Source: Chloroflexota bacterium
Lineage (GTDB): Bacteria > Chloroflexota > Anaerolineae > Anaerolineales > Villigracilaceae
Assembly (NCBI GenBank): GCA_016234485.1
Contig: JACRBL010000046.1
Location: 62,001-126,000, forward strand
Direction of reading: 5' to 3'
Length of the DNA stretch: 64,000 nucleotides
The position numbers and the translations under genes are program-made. Shown here piece after piece: positions 8,003 through 16,503 of this stretch (positions are counted from its first letter, which is position 1; every line of letters starts with the position of its first letter). The notes under the pieces are model-generated. The model was not told where the DNA came from. It did not search any database and saw only the letters and a program-made list of their open reading frames with translations.

Positions 8003-9166
8003 ATGCCCACCCGTCCCTCACGCCAGCAAAACGCGCTCGAACTGTTGCTCGAAAAGGCTGGCGCGCAGGGCTATCTTTCGATGGACGACATCTTCGAAAG
8101 TTTCCCCGATGCGGCGCGGGACTCTGGCCGACTTAGCGCGCTGCTCGCGTCCCTCAAGCGACGCGGCATAGACGCGCTCGACCCCGATGACGACGACGCC
8201 TCCCGCAACCCCGCGGCGGACTCTGCCTCTGATCGGCCGCGGCCCGTGGAGGATGTCATCTCCAGCGAAGACCCGATCAGCATCTACCTGAAAGAGATGT
8301 CGCATGTCCCCCTGCTCTGCATGGAGGAGGAGTTCGCGCTGGCCGTCCGCATCGAGGAGGGACGGGCGGCGCGCACGCGTCTCGAACGGCGCGGCCCGCG
8401 TAACGTCAAGGAAAGACGCGCTCTCGAAGCGTTGATCGCGGACGGGCAGGACGCGCGCGATCGTCTCATTAAGTCCAACACGCGTTTGGTCGTCAGCATT
8501 GCCAAGCGTTACATGGGCAATGGCATCGCGTTTCTCGATTTGATCCAGGAGGGGAATCTTGGTTTGATGAAGGCCGTGGAAAAATATGATTACCATCGCG
8601 GCTTTCGATTTTCGACGTACGCGACGTGGTGGATCAGACAGTCCATCACCCGCGCCATCGCCGACCAATCGCGGACGATTCGCCTGCCTGTGCATATGGC
8701 CGACCGTCTGCGCGTTTTGTTCAAGAAGCAACGCGAGTTGGAGCAAACGCTGGGCAGGCAACCCACCATCGAAGAACTCGCCGCGGCGCTCGATCTGCCC
8801 GTCCGCAAAGTGCAATGGACGTTGAAGGTTTCGTGGCAACCGCTCTCGCTGGAAAGCCCCGTCAACGACGAAGAGGAAGCCGAGTTTGGACAGTTCATCG
8901 AAGACGAGAGCGCCACCGCTCCGATGCAGAGCGCGTACCTGTCCATGTTACGGAGTAAACTTTCAAAATTGCTGGATGAACTGCCATTGCGCGAGGCGCA
9001 GGTGTTGCGCTGGCGATTCGGATTGAATGACGGTAACGAATACACGCTCGAAGAGGTGGGACAAAAGTTTGGGCTGACGCGCGAGCGCATCCGCCAGATC
9101 GAGAGCAATGCCCTGCGGCATTTGAGGCATCCGCGCAAGACGAGGGAGTTGAAGGAGTATTTGTAA
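8003..9166 (+). CDS. RNA polymerase sigma factor, RpoD-like
   Basis: A 387-aa sigma-70 family protein with a region 1.1-like N-terminus, region 1.2 (DPISIYLKEM), region 2 (RLIKSNTRLVVSIAKRYMG, DLIQEGNLGLMKAVEKYD, FSTYATWWIRQSI), region 3 and region 4 (YTLEEVGQKFGLTRERIRQIE). It has every element of a group 1 or close group 2 factor. I set the start at 8003 because CGGAG precedes it and region 1.1 begins there; the frame runs open back to 7874 inside the DUF177 gene. Whether this is the primary sigma or a close paralogue needs the rest of the genome. Confidence 0.92.
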   Translation: MPTRPSRQQNALELLLEKAGAQGYLSMDDIFESFPDAARDSGRLSALLASLKRRGIDALDPDDDDASRNPAADSASDRPRPVEDVISSEDPISIYLKEMSHVPLLCMEEEFALAVRIEEGRAARTRLERRGPRNVKERRALEALIADGQDARDRLIKSNTRLVVSIAKRYMGNGIAFLDLIQEGNLGLMKAVEKYDYHRGFRFSTYATWWIRQSITRAIADQSRTIRLPVHMADRLRVLFKKQRELEQTLGRQPTIEELAAALDLPVRKVQWTLKVSWQPLSLESPVNDEEEAEFGQFIEDESATAPMQSAYLSMLRSKLSKLLDELPLREAQVLRWRFGLNDGNEYTLEEVGQKFGLTRERIRQIESNALRHLRHPRKTRELKEYL

Positions 9167-9185
9167 TTGACGGTATGCAATTTTC

Positions 9186-9238
9186 AGTGTCGCAAGATTT
9201 ATCTTGCCAGTGACGGGCAAGATAAATCTTGCGACACT
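9186..9238. repeat. Perfect 23-bp inverted repeat
   Basis: AGTGTCGCAAGATTTATCTTGCC (9186-9208, given here only as its first and last bases AGTGTC...TTGCC) is exactly mirrored at 9216-9238 with a 7-nt loop. There is no T-run. It lies 20 nt after the sigma-factor stop. Confidence 0.8.
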
Positions 9239-9289
9239 ACGTAAGGGTAAGTTTGTAATTTTTTCAAAGTGAATCTTCCCCACCTAATG

Positions 9290-9338
9290 GAGGGGGTTGC
9301 TTCGGGCGGAAGTTCACCGCCCTCGCAACGGCAATCAC
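9290..9338. repeat. Decayed half of the MITE-like element
   Basis: GGGGGTTGCTTCGGGCGGAAG and ACCGCCCTCGCAACGGCAATCAC (in parts) match the right half of the element at 2745-2874, while the left arm is largely gone. Confidence 0.5.
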
Positions 9339-9361
9339 TCTTTCTGTAGATGAGCTAAAAC

Positions 9362-9399
9362 AAAACAGTCGGGCTGGAGTTTTCCAGCCCGACTGTTTT
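9362..9399. terminator. Bidirectional intrinsic terminator
   Basis: AAAACAGTCGGGCTGGA / TCCAGCCCGACTGTTTT with a GTTT loop, A-run before and T-run after, between convergent genes. Confidence 0.9.
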
Positions 9400-9416
9400 G
9401 TTGTTTCACGTCGCTG

Positions 9417-9917
9417 TTACGGAGTCTGGTTTTGCCAGCCGCCGCGTCCGCCCATCATGCCCTGGCCGCGTCCGTAGCCAGTCGCGCCACCCATCGGGCA
9501 GTTTCCGTAGTTGTAACCATTCTGCGCCATGCGCTGGAGCATGAAGTCGGCCTGTGCCTGCGTCATCACGCCATCTTTGACCGCGGCCGCGAACGCCGTC
9601 TTGTGGACTTCGGCCATGAAGGTGGCGAGGTCTTCCTGCTTGATGCCGTGGTCGAGCGCGATCTGGGACATGGGCTTGCCCGCCGCGAGTTCTTCTTCCA
9701 CCTGCGCTTCGGTCAGGTCGAGTTCGGCGGCGAGGGCTTTTTCCACATAATCGTGGACGGGGCTGTAACCGCCATAGCCGCCGCGTCCGCCCATCATGCC
9801 GCCCATGCCTCTATATCCATTGGCGGGCGGGTTGCCGCCCTGGGCGAAGGCCACGCCCGCGCTCAATGCGGCGATAGCCAAAACTGCAATTGCAACGATC
9901 AAAAGTGTCTTTTTCAT
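9417..9917 (-). CDS. Secreted Gly/Met-rich protein, DUF2680-like
   Basis: A 166-aa exported protein. It has a signal peptide (MKKTLLIVAIAVLAIAALS, cleavage after AFA), a Gly/Met-rich segment (MGGMMGGRGGYGGY), two helical repeats with the pattern VEEELAAGKPMSQIALDHG and DGVMTQAQADFMLQRM, and a second Gly/Met-rich tail. The helical part resembles DUF2680 proteins, whose role is unknown. The Met/Gly-rich ends could bind metal, but that is a guess. AAGGAGC before the ATG is a strong ribosome site. Confidence 0.8.
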   Translation of the reverse strand: MKKTLLIVAIAVLAIAALSAGVAFAQGGNPPANGYRGMGGMMGGRGGYGGYSPVHDYVEKALAAELDLTEAQVEEELAAGKPMSQIALDHGIKQEDLATFMAEVHKTAFAAAVKDGVMTQAQADFMLQRMAQNGYNYGNCPMGGATGYGRGQGMMGGRGGWQNQTP

Positions 9918-10091
9918 TTTTGCTCCTTTGAGTGAAAGTTCAGGGTTTGTACCTGTTTACGCCCCAAAGGATAGCAATTCTGTGTAAAGGATTCGTGAAG
10001 ATTAGCGGAAGAGTAGGAAAAGAAATCCCACCGATGATTTCATGTATAATCTTTTTCATAAATCCGTTTTCAAGTTTTGAAGAGGTATGCC

Positions 10092-10967
10092 ATGCGACCC
10101 ATGCGAATTTTGATCGTTTCCCTGATCCTTGCCCTCCTTGCCGCGACGCTTCAGTCTGTCGCGTCCGTAAAGGCGGTCAACCGACTGACGATCTCCACCA
10201 ATCCAAGCTATCTATATTATGGAAATCAAATCGTCGGGACGACCAGTCCCAATCAAAATGTGACGATCGCGAACAATTCCAGCGCCAATGTCACATTGGG
10301 GAAACTGACCGTCACCAGCGAATTTGTTTTACGCGCTGCGAACTGTAATGGCAAGACTCTCCTGCCTGGGCAATCCTGTGTGTTTGCGGTTGCCTTTAAA
10401 CCGCTTACAGCCACCTACAAGAACGGCTCGGTGACCATTCCCGTCGTGGGTGAGACGTCAGTTCTCGTCACCTTGACAGGGTACGGCATCACTGGCACAA
10501 ACATACTCCGCTCTGCGAACTTTGAATTGCCAATTCCCAATCCCATACCCTGGAAAGGAAATTCATTATCGTTTACATTGACCAAGTCTTTGGATTGCAG
10601 CGTTGGGCTTAGCCCGCGTTGTTCCGCCAAAATGATGGGAAATTCATCCAACAATCCGCTCTCGCTGACTCAAAGCATCGGTCTCTCAGGATTCATTGGC
10701 GACAAGTATATTTTCCGTCTGTCGAGTCGCGCGGACGACATCCCCGCTGGCGGACAGTACAAAGTGGAATTAATATTGATGAATATGTACAACCAAATCG
10801 TTGGGACGCGCACCCTTCGATTCACCAACGGGACGCATGGTTTTGAAACGCTGATGGGAACGATCGAGGCGACCGAGGAATACAGTTGGATCCTTTTCCG
10901 CTTTACGCTTCAAAAAACCAGCGGGACAGCGTGGTTCGACAACGCGGAGTTGATCAAACTTCCGTAA
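10092..10967 (+). CDS. Exported protein with choice-of-anchor D-like domain
   Basis: A 291-aa secreted protein. A signal peptide (RILIVSLILALLAATLQSVAS) leads into an Ig-like, Hydin/choice-of-anchor-D type domain at about 30-135 (NVTIANNSSANVTLGKLTV, LLPGQSCVFAVAFKP), followed by a beta-rich C-terminal domain that resembles carbohydrate-binding jelly rolls (YKVELILMN, GTAWFDNAELIKLP). AGAGG 7 nt before the ATG at 10092 favours this start over the upstream TTG. A TATAAT at 10045-10050 gives a likely promoter. Probably a surface adhesion or carbohydrate-binding protein; function is inferred from fold only. Confidence 0.75.
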   Translation: MRPMRILIVSLILALLAATLQSVASVKAVNRLTISTNPSYLYYGNQIVGTTSPNQNVTIANNSSANVTLGKLTVTSEFVLRAANCNGKTLLPGQSCVFAVAFKPLTATYKNGSVTIPVVGETSVLVTLTGYGITGTNILRSANFELPIPNPIPWKGNSLSFTLTKSLDCSVGLSPRCSAKMMGNSSNNPLSLTQSIGLSGFIGDKYIFRLSSRADDIPAGGQYKVELILMNMYNQIVGTRTLRFTNGTHGFETLMGTIEATEEYSWILFRFTLQKTSGTAWFDNAELIKLP

Positions 10968-10988
10968 CTGCCAAAATTCAATCAACGT

Positions 10989-11025
10989 AAAACGCCAGTG
11001 GTTCACAAAACCACTGGCGTTTTTT
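10989..11025. terminator. Bidirectional intrinsic terminator
   Basis: AAAACGCCAGTGGTT / AACCACTGGCGTTTTTT with a CACAA loop, between convergent genes. Confidence 0.9.
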
Positions 11026-11040
11026 GATGAACATTCAAGT

Positions 11041-11751
11041 TCACGCGGCGAAGGGATTGAAGTTCGTCGTCGTATCGAAGTAATCCTCGCCCTCGACTCT
11101 CTTCAAGCGATTGACGATCATGTAGGTGGCGGGCGTCATCAGCGCCTCAATCGTCACTTTGAAGAGATAGTTGGTGAGGACGAGCGAGGCAAACAAACTC
11201 CACGGGAAGATGCCGAAGAGGCAGGCTACGACCACAAAGACGGATGAGTCTACCAACTCGCCAACAAGGGTACTGCCGATTGTGCGCGCCCAGAGGTGAC
11301 GTCCGCGCGTCCACACTTTCATTTTGGCGAGGGTGAACGAGTTGGTGAATTCGCCGCTCCAGTAGCCCGCCAGCGAGCCGAGCACGATTCCGCCGCTGGA
11401 CATGCCGCCGAGAATGGCCGCGTAAGCCGCGTCCCCGGCGTATCCCTGCCAGGTGGCCTCGCCCGCCAAACGTCCGACCAGAGCGAAGACAGCAGAGGCC
11501 AGCGCGAGGCAGAAGAATCCCATCCAGATCACGCGGCGGGATTTTTTGTATCCGTACACTTCGGTCAGGATGTCGCCGAAGATGTAGGAAAGCGGGAAGA
11601 GCAGAGTCCCCGCGTCGAAGGCCATCGGCACGCCGCCGAGGTTGAATCCCAAATCCACGATTTTCGCGGAGGAGGCGACGTTGCTGACGACCAGCACGGT
11701 CACGAAGACCGCCATGATTAAGTCGAAATACCGATAAGGTTTTTGTTCCAT
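11041..11751 (-). CDS. yhhQ: Queuosine precursor transporter (YhhQ/VUT family)
   Basis: A 236-aa membrane protein with six or so helices and the YhhQ signatures DAGTLLFPLSYIFGDILTEVYGY and STLVGELVDSSVFV. The family imports 7-deazaguanine precursors such as preQ0 for tRNA queuosine synthesis. It is the last gene of the minus-strand operon starting at 15011; its ATG abuts the TAA of the CPBP gene directly. Being in the same operon as a TtuA-like tRNA thiolase, it fits a tRNA-modification theme. Confidence 0.87.
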   Translation of the reverse strand: MEQKPYRYFDLIMAVFVTVLVVSNVASSAKIVDLGFNLGGVPMAFDAGTLLFPLSYIFGDILTEVYGYKKSRRVIWMGFFCLALASAVFALVGRLAGEATWQGYAGDAAYAAILGGMSSGGIVLGSLAGYWSGEFTNSFTLAKMKVWTRGRHLWARTIGSTLVGELVDSSVFVVVACLFGIFPWSLFASLVLTNYLFKVTIEALMTPATYMIVNRLKRVEGEDYFDTTTNFNPFAA

Positions 11752-12537
11752 TTATTCCATTCCGTCGGATAAAGAGGTTCCGTAGCGATAGATCAGGAAC
11801 ATCGCCGCGAGCCAGGTGGTGGCGAGGGGAACCATGAATTGTTTTTCGGTGTCCTGCCCAACCAGGAAGACTTGCAACCAGGTGTTGAACACGGCATAAA
11901 GGACTGTGGTGAGGATGACGCTATTGGTGCGCAAGAACAGCCAGGTAAGGATCACTGAGATCGCCACCAGAAAGGCGAAATTCAACGCCGCGAAGAAGGG
12001 ACGATGTAAATTGAGCGCGATATGAAACGCGCCCCAGACCGCTCCGAGGATGAGGCTGGCCGTCACCGCGTTGTAGCGTTGCAGGAGACGCGGCAGGGCG
12101 AACCCGCGCCAGCCAATCTCTTCGCCGAAGTAGATGAGTAGCGCGAGGGGGAAAAAGCCGAGGGCCGCGTAGGAGGCAGGCCAATCCTGTCCTTGAACGA
12201 GAAAGACCGCGCCTGAAATGAGCCAAACCAAAGTGGGAAATAAAAATGCAAACGCCCACCAAAGCCAACCCACGCGCAAAGTGAAGATGCGGAGGCGGAA
12301 TGCCGCTGATTCTTTTTTATCTTTTTCAATTGCAACAAAGATCACTGCAAGAATCGCGGGAATATAACTGCCGATGAAAAACGTCCCCAACAAACTCGCG
12401 GTCGGAGCGTCGGGAGGCGTGGAGAGAAAAATGGGAACAGAGAGCGCCAATGAAAGCGCAATGAAAATCCAGAGGTTCTTTTGTCGCGCGGCAGGCGTTA
12501 GCGCGGCAGATTGTTTTGATGCGGATTTTTTGGACAT
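11752..12537 (-). CDS. CPBP family intramembrane metalloprotease
   Basis: A 261-aa polytopic protein of the CPBP (Abi) family. The catalytic pair EEIGWRG (EExxxR variant) and the later FHIALNLH are both present, as needed for Rce1-like intramembrane proteases. About seven to eight membrane helices are visible. The N-terminal MSKKSASKQSAAL is cytosolic and basic. The gene lies 4 nt after the ttuA-like stop, within the operon. Substrate unknown; bacterial members process peptides or play no known role. Confidence 0.85.
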   Translation of the reverse strand: MSKKSASKQSAALTPAARQKNLWIFIALSLALSVPIFLSTPPDAPTASLLGTFFIGSYIPAILAVIFVAIEKDKKESAAFRLRIFTLRVGWLWWAFAFLFPTLVWLISGAVFLVQGQDWPASYAALGFFPLALLIYFGEEIGWRGFALPRLLQRYNAVTASLILGAVWGAFHIALNLHRPFFAALNFAFLVAISVILTWLFLRTNSVILTTVLYAVFNTWLQVFLVGQDTEKQFMVPLATTWLAAMFLIYRYGTSLSDGME

Positions 12538-12541
12538 GGAT

Positions 12542-13483
12542 TCAATTTTCCTTTTCCATTTTTAGATTGATCGTCTCGATCATGCGACAGAACGAACAGA
12601 GATCATCGGTGGAGGTGGGCTGTCCACATTTGGGACAGGGATGCAGGACAATCTGCTTTTCGGGCGCGGGCGCGAAAAGGCCAGACTCGCGGGCGTCGAG
12701 AAAGCGCAAGTAAAAAATGAGTTTCGCGCCTGGCTTGTCCGTTTCGAGGCGGTTGAGCAATTCTTTGTAATAGATCGAAGTGGCGCCATCGGCAAACGGA
12801 CATTCCTCATAAATATATTCGATCCCGCGCAACAGCGCGTAGGCCGCCATCTCGCGTTCGTAAAAACGGCACAGCGGTTTCACCTTGCGCGCCAGCCCAG
12901 GCGACTCGCGCAACACGGGACTTTGCCGAGCCAGAAAACTTCCCGCCCACTGCAAGGTGTTGCCAAACAGCACCGCGGCTTCGTCGTCAAGATTGTGACC
13001 CGTCGCGAGTACGTCGTAACCGAGGTCGCGCGCGATGCGATTCATAATGTGACGTTTGGCGAGCCCGCAGACCGCGCACGGACGTCCCTGCCCGCGATGC
13101 GAGACTTCGGCCATCACGGGGATCGGCTGTCCGTACTCCTTCGCCACATCCACGACGTGGAGGCGGAGTCCGCGTTCAGACGCGAATTTCTCGCTGAGGC
13201 GATGCGACTCGTCCGAATAGCCTATTCCCACGTCAATGCCAAGGCCGATGTAAAGCCCGTCGGCCTGATATCCGAGTCGGACGAGGATGTCCCACAACGA
13301 AAGAGAATCCTTGCCGCCCGAAACAGCGACAAGGATTTTTTCTCCGCGATGGAACATCTCATATTTTTTGATGAAGCGCTCGGTCTGTTCGGGAATCCAC
13401 TCGAGGTAGTGTTCCTTGCACAAGGCCAGTTTATGCTGGCGCATGTGGACGGAGGCTTTTGTGCCGCACTTTTTGCATTTCAT
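12542..13483 (-). CDS. ttuA: TtuA/Ncs6-type tRNA 2-thiolation enzyme
   Basis: A 313-aa TtcA/TtuA-family ATP pyrophosphatase. An N-terminal zinc finger (CKKCG... LCKEH, residues 3-25) precedes the PP-loop VSGGKDS (55-60). Fe-S/catalytic cysteines are C136 and C139 (RPCAVCG) and C228 (EECPFAD), with a C-terminal zinc finger (CPKCG... CSFC). Both zinc fingers and the three-cysteine core fit TtuA rather than TtcA. TtuA adenylates the tRNA uridine and inserts sulfur delivered by the ubiquitin-like TtuB. A 64-aa carrier gene ending in Gly-Gly lies just upstream in the same operon, which strongly supports the call. Confidence 0.85.
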   Translation of the reverse strand: MKCKKCGTKASVHMRQHKLALCKEHYLEWIPEQTERFIKKYEMFHRGEKILVAVSGGKDSLSLWDILVRLGYQADGLYIGLGIDVGIGYSDESHRLSEKFASERGLRLHVVDVAKEYGQPIPVMAEVSHRGQGRPCAVCGLAKRHIMNRIARDLGYDVLATGHNLDDEAAVLFGNTLQWAGSFLARQSPVLRESPGLARKVKPLCRFYEREMAAYALLRGIEYIYEECPFADGATSIYYKELLNRLETDKPGAKLIFYLRFLDARESGLFAPAPEKQIVLHPCPKCGQPTSTDDLCSFCRMIETINLKMEKEN

Positions 13484-13495
13484 GGAATTTCCGAT

Positions 13496-13545
13496 ATTCG
13501 ATACTCGATATTCGATACCCGACTATCGAATATCGAGTATCGAAT
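13496..13545. repeat. Perfect 22-bp inverted repeat of TATCGAA-type words
   Basis: The arm 13496-13517 (ATTCGATACTCGATATTCG...) is exactly complementary to 13524-13545 around CCCGAC. The arms themselves are made of near-repeats of a 7-8 nt word (TTCGATA/CTCGATA). It separates the ttuB-like and ttuA-like genes in the operon. Confidence 0.85.
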
Positions 13546-13554
13546 CGCTTTTCA

Positions 13555-13749
13555 TCATCCGCCTGAAATCACCGAGACGAGTTTAATCACTTCCCCATCG
13601 CGCAGTATCTCGTCTTCGAGAATCATCTCGCCCTCGCGCGTGGCAAGGACAGCCTCTGGCATGACGTTGATCTTTTCGAGCGTGGAGAGCAACGTCATGC
13701 CTGGGCGGACTTCAAATTCTTTCTCGCGCAGAATCAACTTGACGGTCAT
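13555..13749 (-). CDS. ttuB: Ubiquitin-like sulfur carrier (TtuB/ThiS/MoaD-like)
   Basis: A 64-aa beta-grasp sulfur carrier. The sequence starts MTVKLILREKEFEV, has the ThiS-type middle and ends VISGG with the C-terminal Gly-Gly that is thiocarboxylated. The ATG overlaps the stop of the NYN gene (ATGA), and ttuA lies 71 nt downstream across a palindrome. This neighbourhood favours TtuB over ThiS or MoaD, since no thiamine or molybdopterin gene is nearby. The E1-like activating enzyme is not in the window. Confidence 0.8.
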   Translation of the reverse strand: MTVKLILREKEFEVRPGMTLLSTLEKINVMPEAVLATREGEMILEDEILRDGEVIKLVSVISGG

Positions 13750-15011
13750 GCCTCTCCGCGGGTGGTCTTCAAGCCATCAATCAACTCGCTGACGTGGTCG
13801 AGCATGCCCTGTCCACGGACGGAGCCATAAAGCAGGCGCGCCGCGGCCTGTTTGTTGATCTTCTTCGGCGAGCCGAGCGAACGCGCCAATTTGTGGAGCA
13901 GTCCTTTGTCGCATTTATCGAGCAGGTCGAGTGATTTCTCCACACCCGCCGCGATCGAAACCCGGCGATCCCACAAGCGCACGTCCGCGGCCTGCTCGCT
14001 TTGATCGAACTCGAAGCAATAGGTGTGGAACAACTGATGCGCGGCCTCGTGGACGTATTGCCATTTCACGTGCGGCGCGCTTTCCTGATAGAAGGCGTGA
14101 ACCTGTTCCTTGAGGCTGGTGAGGCTCAACTCGGGGGTAGCCAGGCAAATATCATAGAAACGGAAGATGATCTGCGGGCGGTATTCGTTCGGCGTCATGC
14201 GGACTTTCTGCTCAGCCAAAATCTTGAGATACTCGTCCAGCAGGGCTTCGGGGATCTGCGCGGCCTCGGTGGTGGTCAGCGCCACTTCAATCTGGTTGTT
14301 CTCGTTCAACTGCGATTCGGCAATGTCCTTCGCGGCGGTGATGAATTCCTTGAAGTTGGCAAAGCCATAGTTGCGCTCACTGAAGGCAGGGTCAAGACGG
14401 AGCATGGCGTTCTTCAACTCCGCGGCCAGCACCCACTCGCCCTGTCGAGACTGGAGCACGCGTCGCAGAAGTTGACGCGCCTCGCTGATGTCGAAGGATG
14501 GAGACGCCCCTTCCTCGGTCTCGGATGCGGGCTGTTCCGCGCCGACAAGTCGGTCATAAAAGATAAATTCGTCGCAGGCGTTGATGAGGTATTCCGCGCT
14601 GGCGCCGCTCACGCCCAAGCCGATCACTTTGAGTCCGCGCGAGCGCAGGCGATGGACCAGCTCTGTAAAGTCGCCATCGCCAGAAACCAGCATGATATGA
14701 GTGATATTCCCAAGGCCCTCGTTGAGCAGTTCCAGCGCGTCAATCACAATGCGGATGTCCGCCGCGTTCTTGCCGCGCTTGCTCGAAACGTGCACCAACT
14801 CCACGCCCGAGCCGAGCAATTCGCGCTGACGGTCGCCGCCGTACGAGGACCAGTCCGCGTAGGCGCGGCGCACCACCACCCGTCCGATTTGAGTCGCGGC
14901 TTCCAACACCAGCGACCATTCCACGTCCACATCCTTGCCTAATTTGTCGGATGCGCTAATTTCGATGTTATCATAGTCAATGAAGACTGCAATTTGGGCA
15001 TTGTCGTTCAT
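13746..15011 (-). CDS. NYN (PIN-like) RNase domain protein with LOTUS/OST-HTH domain
   Basis: A 421-aa protein. Residues 1-150 form a NYN domain with the acidic residues AVFIDYDNIE, KNAADIRIVIDAL and VSGDGDFTELVHRLR. Residues about 170-245 fit an OST-HTH/LOTUS module (ISEARQLLRRVLQS... WVLAAELKNAMLRLDP). The C-terminal 170 residues are helical and unassigned. NYN domains are Mg-dependent RNases; LOTUS modules bind RNA. As first gene of an operon with TtuB and TtuA it could be an RNA quality-control or tRNA-linked nuclease; this link is inference. GGGAAGAAG precedes the ATG. Confidence 0.85.
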   Translation of the reverse strand: MNDNAQIAVFIDYDNIEISASDKLGKDVDVEWSLVLEAATQIGRVVVRRAYADWSSYGGDRQRELLGSGVELVHVSSKRGKNAADIRIVIDALELLNEGLGNITHIMLVSGDGDFTELVHRLRSRGLKVIGLGVSGASAEYLINACDEFIFYDRLVGAEQPASETEEGASPSFDISEARQLLRRVLQSRQGEWVLAAELKNAMLRLDPAFSERNYGFANFKEFITAAKDIAESQLNENNQIEVALTTTEAAQIPEALLDEYLKILAEQKVRMTPNEYRPQIIFRFYDICLATPELSLTSLKEQVHAFYQESAPHVKWQYVHEAAHQLFHTYCFEFDQSEQAADVRLWDRRVSIAAGVEKSLDLLDKCDKGLLHKLARSLGSPKKINKQAAARLLYGSVRGQGMLDHVSELIDGLKTTRGEA

Positions 15012-15306
15012 GCTTCTTCCCTTTCAAAATTTCTATGGAATATGATTTGAAAACACAGGTATCCATCATTTTTTTATTCGGATACGCCTGTCGGACGAGA
15101 GTATAACCGACATTCAAAGTTTTTTGCCACAAAATAAACTCACGCGAAATCGCCCAAAAGTTCCAAAAGATGAAAGGCGCATGAGAGTTTTCCGTCCATT
15201 GCCCATCCCTGCCCGCCCTCTGCTACCCCCCCTGCAACAGAACCTCCAAACGCCCGTAAATAGCCATGTCCAACCCAAATCATAAACAAAACACTGGAGC
15301 GACCCC
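15012..15306. other. Divergent intergenic region
   Basis: This 295-nt spacer between the divergent NYN and GT4 genes holds a bulged hairpin (15055-15098, ACAGGTATCC pairing GGATACGCCTGT) and C-rich stretches. I see no convincing promoter pair or RNA gene; the open frame at 15114-15332 has no family features. Confidence 0.4.
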
Positions 15307-16503
15307 ATGCGCATTGGCATGATGGCAGACACCTATAAACCGCACGTCAGCGGCATCACCAATTACATTGACCTGAACAAACGCTATCTCGAACGCGCGG
15401 GTCACGATGTCTTCGTCTTCACGTTTGGCGATCTCGATTATCGCGACAACGAGGCGCGCGTCATTCGCTCGCCTGGGCTTCCGCTTCAAAATACGGGGTA
15501 CTATCTCTCCTTCCGTTATCGGCGCGAAGCCAAACGCCTGCTCCAAAGCATGGACATCATCCACGCGCACCACCCCTTCCTCAGCGGAAGGTTGGCTCTG
15601 CGCTACGCTCGTCCGCTTCAAATCCCCGTCGTCTTCACCAACCACACCCGTTACGATCTCTACGCCCAGGCCTACATGCCGCTCATGCCCGAAGAGATCA
15701 GCGACGGCCTCCTGCGTGCCTACATGCCCAACTTCTGCGAGGCCGTTGACCTCGTTGTCTCGCCCTCGGCGGGCATGGAAAAAGTCTTGCGCGGCCTCGA
15801 CGTGAAAAGCAAGATCGCGGTCGTCCCCAACGGCGTGGAACTCGAACGCTATCTCGACGCCCAGCCTCTCGTCCGTGCCGATTTTGGATTTCAAACCGAC
15901 GACGTTCTCTTCATCTACGTTGGACGTCTCGGCCCCGAAAAAAATCTGGACTTCCTCCTGCGCGCCTTCAACGCCGTCGCCGACTCGTTCGACCGCGTTC
16001 GCCTGCTGATTTTGGGGGATGGCCCCGCCCGCGCCGATCTCGAATCTCTCGCCTCCTCTCTTGGACTTTCAGCGCGCGTCCGTTTCGAGGGCATGGTCCC
16101 CTACGACAAGTTACCCTCCTACCTCGCCATGTCCGACGCCTTCGTCACCGCCTCTGTGACGGAGGTCCACCCGCTCTCGGTGATCGAAGCCATGGGCGCA
16201 GGCCTGCCCGTGATCGGGATCCACTCTCCAGGCGTGGGCGACACCGTCATAGACGGGGAGACGGGCTTCCTCGCCCCCGAAGACACCGCCGCCTTCGCCG
16301 TCAAAATGACGCGCCTCGTCCTCGAACGCGACCTCCGCAAGCAAATGGGAATCGCCGCCCGCGAAGAATCCACCAACTACGCCATCGCGCGCACCACCCG
16401 CATGATGCTCCGCTACTACGAAAAACTGGTCGAAGAGGCCCGTCCGCGCCACCGCGGACTGCGCTTCCAAGTCCGCAGTTTTCTGGAGCGGTTCAATCAA
16501 TGA
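15307..16503 (+). CDS. GT4 glycosyltransferase
   Basis: A 398-aa GT-B fold glycosyltransferase of family GT4. The N-terminal domain starts RIGMMADTYKPHVSGI, the usual nucleotide-sugar transferase opening; the C-terminal donor domain carries IYVGRLGPEKNLDFLLRAF, EVHPLSVIEAMGAGLPVI and GFLAPED. Sequence style is close to diacylglycerol glucosyltransferases and mannosyltransferases that make glycolipids. GGAGCG upstream of the ATG at 15307 fits. The next gene (yraN-like) overlaps its stop by 4 nt, so the two are translationally coupled. Acceptor and donor are not determined. Confidence 0.87.
   Translation: MRIGMMADTYKPHVSGITNYIDLNKRYLERAGHDVFVFTFGDLDYRDNEARVIRSPGLPLQNTGYYLSFRYRREAKRLLQSMDIIHAHHPFLSGRLALRYARPLQIPVVFTNHTRYDLYAQAYMPLMPEEISDGLLRAYMPNFCEAVDLVVSPSAGMEKVLRGLDVKSKIAVVPNGVELERYLDAQPLVRADFGFQTDDVLFIYVGRLGPEKNLDFLLRAFNAVADSFDRVRLLILGDGPARADLESLASSLGLSARVRFEGMVPYDKLPSYLAMSDAFVTASVTEVHPLSVIEAMGAGLPVIGIHSPGVGDTVIDGETGFLAPEDTAAFAVKMTRLVLERDLRKQMGIAAREESTNYAIARTTRMMLRYYEKLVEEARPRHRGLRFQVRSFLERFNQ

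Noticed and set aside
14001..14942. Long plus-strand frame of 313 aa
   Set aside because: It lies antisense to the NYN-LOTUS gene, whose motifs are clear; the antisense product has no family pattern.
15114..15332. 72-aa minus-strand frame upstream of the GT4 gene
   Set aside because: No ribosome site, no recognised family and overlap with the GT4 start.
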